A DNA stretch of 64,000 nt from Amycolatopsis thailandensis (GTDB lineage Bacteria > Actinomycetota > Actinomycetes > Mycobacteriales > Pseudonocardiaceae), in contig NZ_NMQT01000020.1 of the NCBI RefSeq assembly GCF_002234405.1, forward strand, positions 34,852-98,851, in the 5' to 3' direction. The notes under the pieces are model-generated. The model was given only the letters and a program-made list of their open reading frames with translations. It did not search any database and had not been told where the DNA came from. This document shows, piece by piece, positions 1 to 8,569 of this stretch. A program made the position numbers and the translations under genes. The stretch's first letter is position 1, and each line of letters begins with the position of its first letter.

Positions 1-165
1 CAGCTGCTGCTGGCCGATCGCGGGGAAGTTGCACATGTACGCGACGGTGCCGGTGGCGTAGGTGGTGGCGGCCAGCGCCGTGCCGGCGGTGAGCACGGCG
101 ACCGCGCCCATCACGATGCCGGTGGTGGCGACGCCTGCTGACAACTTGCCAAGTCTGCGGGACAT
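1..165 (-). CDS. Secreted protein, N-terminal part only (runs off the window edge)
   Basis: The reverse strand from 165 reads MSRRLGKLSAGVATTG followed by a hydrophobic stretch and TALAATTYATG, a classical signal peptide with an Ala-X-Ala cleavage site near residue 33. The mature part begins ATTYATGTVAYMCNFPAIG and continues past base 1. The ATG at 165 has an AAAGGAG ribosome site about 9 bases upstream, which favours it over the in-frame ATG at 174. The short mature segment resembles the start of small secreted actinomycete proteins of the DUF6801 type, but too little is visible to be sure. It is divergent from the BLIP-II-like gene at 449. Confidence 0.6.
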   Translation of the reverse strand, partial: MSRRLGKLSAGVATTGIVMGAVAVLTAGTALAATTYATGTVAYMCNFPAIGQQQL

Positions 166-448
166 ACCTGTCATCTCCTTTGATCCAGTTTACGTCTCGG
201 CGGCTTTCCCCATGCGCCTTTCGGCGGATTTTTCTGATCAAATATGCTCGACTGAGCGGCTTTCTCGGTGGTGGGGTAAACCGAGGTTACCCGCGAGTTA
301 TGTACGTAACAAGGATTCATGTCGACATGTTTCGGAGCGGGTGAGGAGCCCGTTCTTTCTTGTCAGTGCGTGCTGAATACGATTATGAAGTTTGTGCTCC
401 GATGACAAAGACGGAGCCGATCGGCGGAACCGGGTTAACATTTCCCGC
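166..448. promoter_or_regulatory. Divergent intergenic region
   Basis: This is 283 bases between two divergent secreted-protein genes and is relatively AT-rich for the window. It must hold promoters for both directions. No clear -35/-10 pair, operator or hairpin could be picked out by eye. Confidence 0.3.
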
Positions 449-1426
449 ATGGCTTCAGTCAATCGACGATCCACGACACGGCGCGTGACGACCACCGCGA
501 TAGCCGTAATGATCGCCACGGTTTCTCTTTCCGGTATCGCCGACGCCGCGCCGACCGGCGAACCGCGGCCGTGGGGGAGCAACGACTACCAGCAGGGGCA
601 GGGCACGGTGCCCCCTCAGGCGTTCGGCGCGAGCGCGGTCTCTGCGGGCGGGCTCACGCATCTGGCGCTCAAGGACGGCGGCGTCGTCGCCTGGGGCAAC
701 AACAATTACGGCCAGACCGTCGTGCCCGCCGCGGCGACGTCCGGGGTTTCGGCGATCGCCGCGGGCTGGGCGCACGGGCTGGCGCTCAAGAACGGCGGGG
801 TGATCGCCTGGGGCAACGGGTTCTACGGCCAGAACGTCGTCCCGGCCGCCGCGACCTCGGGGATCACCGCGATCTCCACCAGTGCGTACTTCAACCTGGC
901 GCTCAAGAACGGCGGTGTGCTGAGCTGGGGCTCGCGGACCACCGTCCCCGCGACGGTCTCGTCCGGGGTCACCGCGATCTCGGCGGGTGTCGACCACGGC
1001 CTCGCGCTGAAGAACGGCGGCGTGATCGGGTGGGGCAGCAACGCGAAGGGCCAGATCACCGTGCCGGCGGCGGCGACCTCCGGGGTGACGGCGATCTCGG
1101 GCGGGTTCCGCCACAGCATCGCGCTGAAGAACGGCGGCGTCCTCGCCTGGGGCGACAACACCTACGGTCAGTCGTCCGTGCCGCCCGAGGCGCAGTCGGA
1201 CGTCGTCGCCATCGACGCCGGCTACAACCACAACGTCGTGTTGAAGGCCGACGGAAGCGTCTTCGCCTGGGGTAGCAACCTCAAGCAGGAGAGCCGGGAC
1301 ACCAGTTCGGAACCGCCGATGGACATGTGGAAGTTCTCGGGTGTCTGTGCTCCGGTCTACGCCGTTTCCGCAGGTGACGGCACCGGTGTCGCCCTGGTCG
1401 ACCCAAGCGCGCCGCAGTTCTGCTGA
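449..1426 (+). CDS. Secreted RCC1/BLIP-II-like beta-propeller protein
   Basis: The protein is about 325 residues. It has a signal peptide (TTRRVTTTAIAVMIATV, cleaved after IADA) and then repeats of about 40 residues with the pattern SGV-AI-AG-H-LALKNGGV-AWG-YGQ-VP. About seven repeat units are visible; the third is shortened to a WGSRTTVP turn. This is the repeat grammar of RCC1-like propellers, and in detail it is that of BLIP-II, the secreted beta-lactamase inhibitory protein of Streptomyces, including the short SRT turn. The family is secreted and binds protein partners; inhibition of beta-lactamase here is inferred, not shown. The start at 449 places the signal peptide correctly; an upstream in-frame ATG at 392 would add 19 unlikely residues. 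A long hairpin follows the stop. Confidence 0.8.
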   Translation: MASVNRRSTTRRVTTTAIAVMIATVSLSGIADAAPTGEPRPWGSNDYQQGQGTVPPQAFGASAVSAGGLTHLALKDGGVVAWGNNNYGQTVVPAAATSGVSAIAAGWAHGLALKNGGVIAWGNGFYGQNVVPAAATSGITAISTSAYFNLALKNGGVLSWGSRTTVPATVSSGVTAISAGVDHGLALKNGGVIGWGSNAKGQITVPAAATSGVTAISGGFRHSIALKNGGVLAWGDNTYGQSSVPPEAQSDVVAIDAGYNHNVVLKADGSVFAWGSNLKQESRDTSSEPPMDMWKFSGVCAPVYAVSAGDGTGVALVDPSAPQFC

Positions 1427-1444
1427 CGCTCGTCCGCCAGCCAC

Positions 1445-1517
1445 GTCCCCTGAGTACATGAAGGCCCCCTTGCTTGCGCCAGGCGCAAGCAAGGGGGCCT
1501 TCATGTACTCAGGGGAC
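1445..1517. terminator. 36-bp perfect-arm hairpin between convergent genes (AAGGCC family)
   Basis: Two perfectly complementary 36-base arms flank a single central base. The arms carry the CATGAAGGCCCCCTTGC core shared with other hairpins in this window. It sits between the convergent genes ending at 1426 and 1523, so a bidirectional terminator is the likely role. There is no T-tract. Confidence 0.7.
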
Positions 1518-1522
1518 CGTGC

Positions 1523-2179
1523 CTAGACGTTCGACTTGAGGTTCAGGTTGATCGTGTTGCCAGGACCCGAGATCAACGCCCCCAGCGCGAGGTCGTTGAT
1601 GAAGCAGTCCTTGAACTCCGGGATGACGAACGTGCCCGAAGACGGGATCGTCTCCGCGAACAGGTCGACGTTCTTCGACACCAGCGTCAGGTCGAGCGGC
1701 TTGACCGTCTTGCAGGCGTTCGGCACCGTCGGGAGCGGGATGACCGGGTAGAACAGGCCGACGACGATGTTGTCGATCAGCATGTTCGCCTGCGAGTGGG
1801 TGGTCAGATCGCCGTTGGCCAGGGTGCCGGTGACCGGGCCGGTCGGCTGGATCCGCACGCGGGCCTTGATCTTGAAGACACCCGAGACCAGCGAGATGTT
1901 CGCCGTCGAGGGCGGCAGGGACAGGTCGCCTCTGATGCCGACGTTGTCCCCGTCGATGACCAGGGCGCCGTTGAGCTGGCCGGGGCCCAGGTCGAGGGTG
2001 CCGCCGGTCTTCTTCACCGTCGTCTTCCCGGTGACGGTGTAGGACACCGGGATCTCCACCGGGTCGTCCGCGAGCGCGGGGGACGCGGCGAGGCTGCCGG
2101 CCACGGCGATCGCGGACGTGAGCGCGACGACCGTGCCGAGGCGGCGACGGGCTGTTTTCGGGCGCGTTCGACCGAACAT
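1523..2179 (-). CDS. Secreted protein of unknown function
   Basis: 218 residues. The N-terminus has an Arg-rich segment (RTRPKTARRR), a hydrophobic core (VVALTSAIAVAGSLAA) and an ALA-DD cleavage site near residue 37. The mature protein is beta-rich, with paired cysteines (NACKTVK and KDCFIND) that could form one disulfide and repeated phrases such as LDLGPGQLNG and SLPPSTANISLVSGVFKIKA. I do not recognise an enzyme motif. Similar small secreted beta proteins are common in actinomycetes. It lies directly downstream of the mce operon on the same strand, with 63 bases between, but probably has its own promoter in that gap. Confidence 0.65.
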   Translation of the reverse strand: MFGRTRPKTARRRLGTVVALTSAIAVAGSLAASPALADDPVEIPVSYTVTGKTTVKKTGGTLDLGPGQLNGALVIDGDNVGIRGDLSLPPSTANISLVSGVFKIKARVRIQPTGPVTGTLANGDLTTHSQANMLIDNIVVGLFYPVIPLPTVPNACKTVKPLDLTLVSKNVDLFAETIPSSGTFVIPEFKDCFINDLALGALISGPGNTINLNLKSNV

Positions 2180-2242
2180 GGGTTTCTCCTCGTTTTCTCT
2201 CCTGTTTTACAACCGTGGACTGAATGAGGAATTACCGGTTTG

Positions 2243-2851
2243 TCACCGGGGGACAAGATCGGTGATGACCCAATTGTCGCCTTCGCGTTCCGCGGTGATC
2301 GAAAGCTGGGCGGCTGCCGTCGTCGACGAATTGTTGTCGGCTCGCGTCGCCGCTTGATCGAGGAATACGAGCAGTCGCGCTTTACCGTCGCCGAGTTCCT
2401 GGACGGCGGATGAGGAGACGCGGGTCGTGAGGACGAGTTTCTGTGCCGGAGCCTTTTCCCGGACCTGGGCGAACAACTGGTTGTACGACTCCAGCGCCTT
2501 GCCTCTCAACGCCGAAGCGGCCGCCTTTTCGGTGACGTCGGTCCGGTCGAAGGAATAGGAGAAGATCTTGTTGAGCGCCACCGTCACCGCCGAGTTCACC
2601 TCGGCGGTCGCCCCGACGTCGGTGAGCGCGGTGTTGGCCGCCGACGGCGCGGCCGAGATCGACCTCGCCTCCAGCGTGAACCACACTCCAGCCGCCACCA
2701 GCACGGCGGCCACGGCCAGCAGGATCAGAAACAGCTTCGGCCTGCGGGACGGCTGTTCGGCGGTCTCTTCGGCGACGGTTTCGGCCTCGGACGCGGCTTC
2801 GGGCTCGGTCTCGGCATCGGTTTCGGGCTCGGTCTCTGCCGCGGCGGTCAT
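2243..2851 (-). CDS. Mce-associated membrane protein (second copy)
   Basis: 202 residues. An acidic Glu/Thr/Ala-rich cytoplasmic N-terminus (about 35 residues) is followed by RRPKLFLILLAVAAVLVAAG, a single transmembrane helix, and an extracytoplasmic domain ending in EGDNWVITDLVPR. This layout (acidic tail, TM, NTF2-like domain with a terminal W-[VK]-[IL] strand) matches Mce-associated (Mas) proteins encoded at the end of mce operons. The ATG at 2851 overlaps the stop of the preceding gene (ATGA), so it is translationally coupled. It closes the operon. Mas proteins are thought to stabilise or assemble the Mce transporter. Confidence 0.8.
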   Translation of the reverse strand: MTAAAETEPETDAETEPEAASEAETVAEETAEQPSRRPKLFLILLAVAAVLVAAGVWFTLEARSISAAPSAANTALTDVGATAEVNSAVTVALNKIFSYSFDRTDVTEKAAASALRGKALESYNQLFAQVREKAPAQKLVLTTRVSSSAVQELGDGKARLLVFLDQAATRADNNSSTTAAAQLSITAEREGDNWVITDLVPR

Positions 2852-3351
2852 CGCGCACCCACCGGGAGCTGGTCGAGCGCGCTGAGCTTCCAGCCTTCGC
2901 CGGTCCTGGTCAGTCCGGCTGCGAAGCGGTTGCGTTTCGTCGTCGGCGCCGCGCCTTCCTTCGCCATCGTGATCTCCACCGAAGCCAGCATCTTGGCCGT
3001 TCCCGCGTGGTCGTCGAGTTCGCTGATCGCCGCGTCGAGCACCTTGCCCGTCGAGACCGTCGCGTCCTTGGTGAGCGTCTGTTTCGTCGCGTCGTCGGTC
3101 TTGCCGAGCTGATCGCGCAGGGGACCGGTCGACGCGGCGAGCCAGTCGGCGATGCCTGCCTCGACGCGGTGGTGGTCGAGGCTGGTCAGCCGGGCGACGA
3201 GCTCTCGCCCGGACTTCAGCGCTTCGTCGCGCGAGTTCCCGTAGGACACGGCCTCGGAGCTCGTCGCGGTGTACCAGGTGTACCCGGCCCATCCGGCGAA
3301 CGCGCAGGCCGCGGCGAGCACGGCGATCGCGATCTTCAGTTGCGCAGCCAC
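2848..3351 (-). CDS. Mce-associated membrane protein (first copy)
   Basis: About 167 residues from a GTG at 3351 (VAAQLKIAIAVLAAACAFAG), with a GGAG ribosome site 5 bases upstream. The start lies inside the last codons of mceF, a 16-base overlap. A single N-terminal transmembrane helix is followed by an extracytoplasmic alpha/beta domain ending in GEGWKLSALDQLPVG, the same terminal strand pattern as its neighbour. The two Mas genes are adjacent and overlap, so they probably work as a pair with the Mce complex. The larger reading frame that starts near 3567 is an artefact of mceF read out of frame. Confidence 0.8.
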   Translation of the reverse strand: MAAQLKIAIAVLAAACAFAGWAGYTWYTATSSEAVSYGNSRDEALKSGRELVARLTSLDHHRVEAGIADWLAASTGPLRDQLGKTDDATKQTLTKDATVSTGKVLDAAISELDDHAGTAKMLASVEITMAKEGAAPTTKRNRFAAGLTRTGEGWKLSALDQLPVGAR

Positions 3352-4529
3352 AACATCTCCTCGAGGCTGGTGGACGTCGCCTGGCCGTCGGCGCCGAAGC
3401 CGCCGGGGATCGCGGCGGGCGGGACGCCGCCCTTCGGCGCGTTCTGCGAGCCGCGGACCGAACTCGGATCGCCCCTGTCGAGCGTGCACGCGGCACCGGT
3501 GTTGAACGGCAGCGTCGAGAGTTCCGCGCTGCTGTGGATCGTCGTCTTCTCGTAGCCCTTGGTGCACGGCATCGGGTCGAAGAAGGTCAGGACCAGATCG
3601 ATCTTCACGGACCCCCCGTCGACGGCCGCGTCGACCGCGGACACCGCCTTCGGGGTGTTGATCAGCAGTTGCCGCAGGCCGTCGGTGCGCGCGGAGAACA
3701 CCTGGGACGTCGTGAGCAGGTTCGCCAGCAGGATCGGCAGACCGGGTTCGTTGTCCCTCAGCAGCCCGGAGAGCTGGGTCGCCGCTTCGGGCGCGGTCGC
3801 GATCAGCGTGCGCAGGTCACCGTCCGAACGGGACAGTTGCTGGGCGAACTGCCGGGCGTTGTCGCTGAACTGCCGCCACGCCTGCGACGAATCGACCTGG
3901 GTCTTCAGCACGGTCGTGCCGTCGGTGAGCAGCTTTTCCGTCTGCGGCAGGTGGTTCGCGGCCTGCTTGGTGAAGTCGGTGGTCGAGTCCAGCAGCACCT
4001 GGAGGTTCGCGCCGGAACCACGCAGGGCGTTGTCGAGTTCGTCGACCACGATCCGCAGATCCTCGGTCGGCACGGACGCGGTCAGCGAGTCCAGATCGGT
4101 CAGCAGGTGCTGCACCGGCAGCGGAACGCTCGTCGCCTCGCGCGGGATGACCGAACCTTCGGCGAGGAACGGCCCGTCGCCGGTCCGGGGCTGCAAGTCG
4201 ACGAACTGCTCGCCGACCGCGGACCGGTTCGCCACGACCGCCCGCGAGTTCGCGGGGATCGGCGGCGCGTCGTCGTCGATCAGCAGATCCGCTTCCATGC
4301 CCCCGGCGGTGAGCCGGAGTTCGCCGACCCGGCCGACGGCGACGCCGCGATAGGTCACCTCGCCGTTGGTGAACAGGCCCCCGCCGTCGGTCAGCGCCAG
4401 CTTCACGGTGAACCCGCTCGCCCCGAAGAGACGGCCGAGCCCCGCGTAGTTGGCCCCCACGAACGCCGTCGTCGCCAGCGCGATGATGACGAACGCGATC
4501 ACCTGGATCCGGACACGGGTGGTGAGCAT
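3336..4529 (-). CDS. mceF: MceF, MlaD-domain substrate-binding protein
   Basis: 397 residues. One N-terminal transmembrane helix (RIQVIAFVIIALATTAFVGA) is followed by an MlaD/Mce domain (about residues 38-115) and a long helical region with many Leu/Gln heptads, which in known Mce proteins forms the periplasmic tunnel with the other five subunits. The C-terminal tail is longer and contains cysteines (MPCTKGYEK, GAACTLDRG). It is the sixth mce gene in order; the ATG overlaps the stop of mceE (TGATG). Role: subunit of a hetero-hexameric lipid or sterol importer. The substrate cannot be read from sequence. Confidence 0.9.
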   Translation of the reverse strand: MLTTRVRIQVIAFVIIALATTAFVGANYAGLGRLFGASGFTVKLALTDGGGLFTNGEVTYRGVAVGRVGELRLTAGGMEADLLIDDDAPPIPANSRAVVANRSAVGEQFVDLQPRTGDGPFLAEGSVIPREATSVPLPVQHLLTDLDSLTASVPTEDLRIVVDELDNALRGSGANLQVLLDSTTDFTKQAANHLPQTEKLLTDGTTVLKTQVDSSQAWRQFSDNARQFAQQLSRSDGDLRTLIATAPEAATQLSGLLRDNEPGLPILLANLLTTSQVFSARTDGLRQLLINTPKAVSAVDAAVDGGSVKIDLVLTFFDPMPCTKGYEKTTIHSSAELSTLPFNTGAACTLDRGDPSSVRGSQNAPKGGVPPAAIPGGFGADGQATSTSLEEMLWLRN

Positions 4530-5584
4530 CAGCTACCTCCGGAGGACGGCAGCGGCAGGGTCGGGAGCCCCGGCGGGACCCCTTCGCCCGGAGGCGGCAG
4601 CTCGACGCCCGGCCCGGGGATCATCGAGGCGTAGACGTTCAGGTAGTCGCCCTTGATCCCGTCGCGGACGGCGTCGGTGAACGGGAACGTCGGCAGGATC
4701 TCCAGCGACTTGGGCAGGTTCTCGCCGGCGTCGGCCAGCCGCTTGAGGATCGGCGCGAGCGCGGTGAGGTCCGCGACGAGGTCGGCCCTGGTCTTCTTGA
4801 TCACGTCGACGCCGACCCCGGAGAGCCGGTCCAGCGACTGCAGCATCGAGACGAGCTGGGTGCGCTGTTCGGAAAGGCTCTTCAACCCGGGGGTGAGGTC
4901 GGTGAGCGCGCCTTCGACCTGGGTCTTCCGGTTCGCCAGCGTCGTCGAGAGCTGGTTGAGCCCGTCGAGCGCCGAGGTGATGTCGGAGCGGTGCGAGTCC
5001 AGGTTGGACACCAGCTGCTCCACTGTGGACAGGAAGGAGCGGATCTCCTCCTCGTTGCCGTCCATCACCTTCGACAGCTCGCGGTTGATGGTCTGCAGCT
5101 GGCCGATCCCGCCGCCGTTGAGCAGCAGGGAAAGCGCGCCGAAGATCTCCTCGAACTCGGGGTTGCGGTTCGTGCTCGCGACGGGGATCACCCCGCCGTC
5201 GCCCAGCCTGCCTTCGGCTTTCGTCGCGCTCGGGGCGAGCTCGATGAACTTCTCGCCGAGCAGACTGGACTGCCGCAGCCGGGCGATGGCGTTGGCGGGC
5301 AGGTGGACGTCGCCGTTGACCGCCAGGACGGTTTCCGCCGTCCAGCCGTCCTCGCCGAGTTTGATCGTCTCGACCCGGCCGACCGGCACGTCGCCGACCT
5401 TCACCGCGGCCTGGGGGACCAGGTCGAGCACGTCGGCGAACTGCACGGTCACCCGGTACGGATGGTCGCCGATGTCCGCGCCGCCGGGCAGCGGCAGGTC
5501 GTAGACGCCCTTGAAATCCGACGAACAGGCGGTGAGCGCGACACAGCACGCGGCGAGCACCGCGATCGTCCGTTTCGTGGTCAT
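4529..5584 (-). CDS. mceE: MceE, lipoprotein subunit of the Mce transporter
   Basis: 351 residues. The N-terminus (KRTIAVLAACCVALTACSS) is a lipoprotein signal with an LTAC lipobox, lipidated Cys at residue 20. In mce operons the fifth Mce protein is typically the lipoprotein (LprK-like), which fixes its identity together with its position. An MlaD domain follows at about residues 40-115, then a helical tunnel region and a Pro/Gly-rich tail. The ATG at 5584 overlaps the mceD stop (ATGA). A longer reading frame beginning near 6583 exists only because mceD in another frame lacks stops. Confidence 0.9.
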   Translation of the reverse strand: MTTKRTIAVLAACCVALTACSSDFKGVYDLPLPGGADIGDHPYRVTVQFADVLDLVPQAAVKVGDVPVGRVETIKLGEDGWTAETVLAVNGDVHLPANAIARLRQSSLLGEKFIELAPSATKAEGRLGDGGVIPVASTNRNPEFEEIFGALSLLLNGGGIGQLQTINRELSKVMDGNEEEIRSFLSTVEQLVSNLDSHRSDITSALDGLNQLSTTLANRKTQVEGALTDLTPGLKSLSEQRTQLVSMLQSLDRLSGVGVDVIKKTRADLVADLTALAPILKRLADAGENLPKSLEILPTFPFTDAVRDGIKGDYLNVYASMIPGPGVELPPPGEGVPPGLPTLPLPSSGGS

Positions 5585-6576
5585 CGGCGCCCCCCGGTGT
5601 AGGTGTCGCCGGCGACCGGCAGCGGGAGCGGGGCGTATTCGAGCAGGTTGCCGCGGCCCTGCAGCTTCCCGGTCTTCGGGTCGACGGCTTCGAGCACGTT
5701 CGTCACCGCCAGCGGAATCGTGTCGAGGGTCTCGGCGAGCGCGGCGCGCTTGTCCACCAGTGTCCCGGTGGTCACCGCGAGCTTGTCCACATTGGACTTG
5801 ATCAGCGCGCGGTTGTCCCGGATGAACTGCTGGATCTGCGCGAGCGCGCCGCCGAGGCCGTTGAGCGCGCGGGCGAGCTCGTCCTTGTTCCGCGCCAGCG
5901 TCCCGGTCACCGAGGCGAGCTGCTTGTTGATCTCGCTGACGTTCCGGTCGTTGGTCGCCAGCATCGAGGTGAACCGCTGGAGCTCGTCGACCGTGGCGAA
6001 CAGGTTCTGCGAGTTCCCGGACAGCGTCCTGGCGAGGTCGGCGAAGTTGCGCACCGACTCGTTGAACGGTTTCCCGTTGCCTTGCAGGTTCTTCGCGCCG
6101 GTGCGCAGCAGCTCCGAAAGCGCGCCGTCGGCGTTCGCGCCCTTGGGGCCGAGAGCCTTGGCGAGCGTGTCGAGGCTGGAGTAGAGCTGGTCGAGCTCCA
6201 CCGGCGTGCCGGTGCGCTCCACCGGGATCACCGCGCCGTCGTCCAGCCGGTTCCCGGCGCGGGTGAGCTTGGTGAACTGGACGTACCGGTCGGCGACCAC
6301 GCTCGGCGCCACGACCAGGACATTGGTGTCGGCGGCGATCGGGGTCGAGCCGTCGACGGTCAGCACGACCTTGACCTGCTCGCCTTCCGGGGCGACCGAT
6401 TCGACCTGGCCGACCCGGACGCCGAGCACCCGGACGTCGGATCCACTGTAGACACCGACCGCGCGCGAGAAGTACACGGTGACGCGGTCGAGCCCGCTGC
6501 CGGAGAAGATCCACCAGAGACCGCCGACGACGGCCAGCGCGAGCACGAGCGCGAGGGTGACGAACCTGCTGATCAC
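5581..6576 (-). CDS. mceD: MceD, MlaD-domain subunit of the Mce transporter
   Basis: 331 residues from a GTG at 6576 that overlaps the mceC stop (GTGA). The N-terminal helix ISRFVTLALVLALAVVGGLW anchors it in the membrane; an MlaD domain (DRVTVYFSRAVGVYSGSDVRVLGV) follows, then a long helical segment with regular Leu/Asn/Gln spacing. The upstream ATG at 6609 would add 11 residues with no ribosome site of its own, so the coupled GTG is preferred. Fourth of six Mce subunits. Confidence 0.88.
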   Translation of the reverse strand: MISRFVTLALVLALAVVGGLWWIFSGSGLDRVTVYFSRAVGVYSGSDVRVLGVRVGQVESVAPEGEQVKVVLTVDGSTPIAADTNVLVVAPSVVADRYVQFTKLTRAGNRLDDGAVIPVERTGTPVELDQLYSSLDTLAKALGPKGANADGALSELLRTGAKNLQGNGKPFNESVRNFADLARTLSGNSQNLFATVDELQRFTSMLATNDRNVSEINKQLASVTGTLARNKDELARALNGLGGALAQIQQFIRDNRALIKSNVDKLAVTTGTLVDKRAALAETLDTIPLAVTNVLEAVDPKTGKLQGRGNLLEYAPLPLPVAGDTYTGGRR

Positions 6577-7565
6577 CGGCCACCTCCGCGGGGGATCACC
6601 GGGGTGCACGGATCCCGGTTCTCAGGGACGAGTCCGCACAGGTAGCTGTCGACCCAGCGTCCGTTGCCGAGGGAGTTGTTGACCACCCGGAAGTACGGCG
6701 CGGCGAGGTCGAGGCTCTTGGCGAGATTGTCGTTCTGCCGTTGCAGGATGTCGGTCACCTCTCCGAGCTGGCTGAGCGCCCCGCCGAGCTGCTCCTTGTT
6801 GTCCTGCACGAGGCCCGAAAGCTGGGTGGCGAGGTCCTGCGAGCCGGTGAGCAGGTCGTGGATCGCCTGCCGCCGGTTGTCCAGTTCGGTCAGCAGCAGG
6901 TTGCCGTCCGAGAGGAGCTTGGTGAAGTCTTCGTTCGAGTTCGCGAGCGTCGTGGTGAGGCCGTGCGCGTTCGACAGGAGGCTCGCGAGTTCGTTGTCCC
7001 GCGAGGACACGGTCTTCGACAGTGACGTCAGCCCGTCGAGGGCCTTCCGGATGTGGTCGGGCGAGTTCTTGAACGTGTCGGACAGCGTGGTGAAGCTTTC
7101 CGCGAGCTGATCGGTGTCGATCGCGCCCGCGGTGTCGGCCAGCCCGTTGAACGCCTCGGTGACGTCGTAGGGCGTGACGGTCCGGGTTCGCGGGATGACC
7201 TGCTTCGGGTTCTGCACCGTCTCGCCGGTCGGGCGCAGCGCCAGGAACTTCCGGCCCAGCAGCGTCTTGATCTTGATCTCGGCGGCGGTCTTGTCACCCA
7301 CCCAGGCGTCCTTGACGCGGAAGCTCACCACCACGTGGTCCTCGGCGAGCTGGACGTCGCTCACCTCGCCGACCTTGATCCCGGCGATCCGCACCTCGTC
7401 GTCGGCCTGCAACCCGGCCGCTTCGGAGAATTCGGCCTGGTAGGTGGTTCCGGAGCCGATGATCGGGAGGTTCTCGTAGTTGAGCGTCGCGGTCAGCAGC
7501 GCGGCCGCGACGGCGCTGCCGACGACACCGATGACGATCGGGTTCCGCTCCTTGAAGGGTTTCAC
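6573..7565 (-). CDS. mceC: MceC, MlaD-domain subunit of the Mce transporter
   Basis: 330 residues from a GTG at 7565 (VKPFKERNPIVIGVVGSAVA), which overlaps the mceB stop in the GTGA form. One N-terminal transmembrane helix, an MlaD domain with the family phrase AGLQADDEVRIAGIKVGEV, a helical region, and a short C-terminal tail with two cysteines (SYLCGLVPENRDPC). MceB ends with a related SWMNFYLCSS segment, so these subunits share a Cys-containing cap after the helices. Third of six Mce subunits. Confidence 0.9.
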   Translation of the reverse strand: MKPFKERNPIVIGVVGSAVAAALLTATLNYENLPIIGSGTTYQAEFSEAAGLQADDEVRIAGIKVGEVSDVQLAEDHVVVSFRVKDAWVGDKTAAEIKIKTLLGRKFLALRPTGETVQNPKQVIPRTRTVTPYDVTEAFNGLADTAGAIDTDQLAESFTTLSDTFKNSPDHIRKALDGLTSLSKTVSSRDNELASLLSNAHGLTTTLANSNEDFTKLLSDGNLLLTELDNRRQAIHDLLTGSQDLATQLSGLVQDNKEQLGGALSQLGEVTDILQRQNDNLAKSLDLAAPYFRVVNNSLGNGRWVDSYLCGLVPENRDPCTPVIPRGGGR

Positions 7566-8569
7566 GACGTGCACCTCTCCGCCGTCGCCGGGACCCCGCG
7601 GGGAGGGGTGCTTCGGAGGACGGACGAGCACAGGTAGAAGTTCATCCACGATCCGTACGAGCCGATCCGGCCCAGCTCGTCCAGCTTCCCCGGGAGCACG
7701 GTGAGGACCCGTTCGACCTCGGCCTTGCCCTGGTCGGTCGTCAGCTGGCCGGAGAGCAGGCCGAGACCTTCGATGCTGTCCTTGAGCGGCTTCCTGCCCT
7801 GTTCGAGCAGACCGGCCGTGGCGGTGGTGAGGTCCGCGAGCCCGGAGACGGCCTCCCCGATCTCGGCGCGGTCACCGGCGAGGCCGGACACCAGCTCCTT
7901 CAGCGTGGAGACCAAAGTGGACAGTGCGTCGCCCTTGCCGTTGATGGTCTTCAGCACGGTGTCCAGGTTCGTGATCACGTCGCCGATCACCTTGTCGCGG
8001 CCGGCGAGCGTGGTGGTCAGCGAACCGGTGTGCGCCAGCAGGCTTTCCACCGTGCCGCCCTCGCCCTGCAGTACCTGGACGATCTCGCCGGAGAGCTGGT
8101 TGACGTCCTTCGGGGACAGCGCCTGGAACAGCGGTTTGAAGCCGTTGAACAGTTCCGTCAGGTCCAGTGCGGGAGTCGTGCGCTCCAGCGGGATCTCCGC
8201 GCCCGGCTCCAGGAGTTCGCGGGTGCCCTTGCCGCGTTCGAGGGCGATGTAGCGCTGGCCGACCATGTTGCGGTACTTGATCACCGCACTCACGTCGGCG
8301 GGCAGCCTGCGCTGGGAGTCGAGGGAGAACCTGATCCGGGCCAGGCTGTGATCGGCGATCTCCAGCTCCTCGATCTGGCCGACCCGCACCCCCGAGATCC
8401 GGACGTCGTCGCCGACGTTCAGCGAAGTCGCGTCGAGGAACTTGGCGCTGTAGGTCTTGGTGTCGCCGAGGCCGGTGTTGGTGATGGACACCGCCAGCAG
8501 CACCGTGGCCAGTGTCGTGACGACGACGAAGATCAGCCCCTTGATCAGCGGGCTCACGAAGTTCCTCAT
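7562..8569 (-). CDS. mceB: MceB, MlaD-domain subunit of the Mce transporter
   Basis: 335 residues starting MRNFVSPLIKGLIFVVVTTL at 8569; the ATG overlaps the mceA stop (ATGA). One N-terminal transmembrane helix, an MlaD domain (DATSLNVGDDVRISGVRVGQIEEL) and a long helical region that ends in GSYGSWMNFYLCSS. The apparent extension upstream to 8797 lies inside mceA in another frame and is not coding. Second of six Mce subunits. Confidence 0.9.
   Translation of the reverse strand: MRNFVSPLIKGLIFVVVTTLATVLLAVSITNTGLGDTKTYSAKFLDATSLNVGDDVRISGVRVGQIEELEIADHSLARIRFSLDSQRRLPADVSAVIKYRNMVGQRYIALERGKGTRELLEPGAEIPLERTTPALDLTELFNGFKPLFQALSPKDVNQLSGEIVQVLQGEGGTVESLLAHTGSLTTTLAGRDKVIGDVITNLDTVLKTINGKGDALSTLVSTLKELVSGLAGDRAEIGEAVSGLADLTTATAGLLEQGRKPLKDSIEGLGLLSGQLTTDQGKAEVERVLTVLPGKLDELGRIGSYGSWMNFYLCSSVLRSTPPRGVPATAERCTS

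Noticed and set aside
5585..6583. N-terminal extension of mceE back to 6583
   Set aside because: It is mceD read in another frame; the lipoprotein signal at 5584 fixes the real start.
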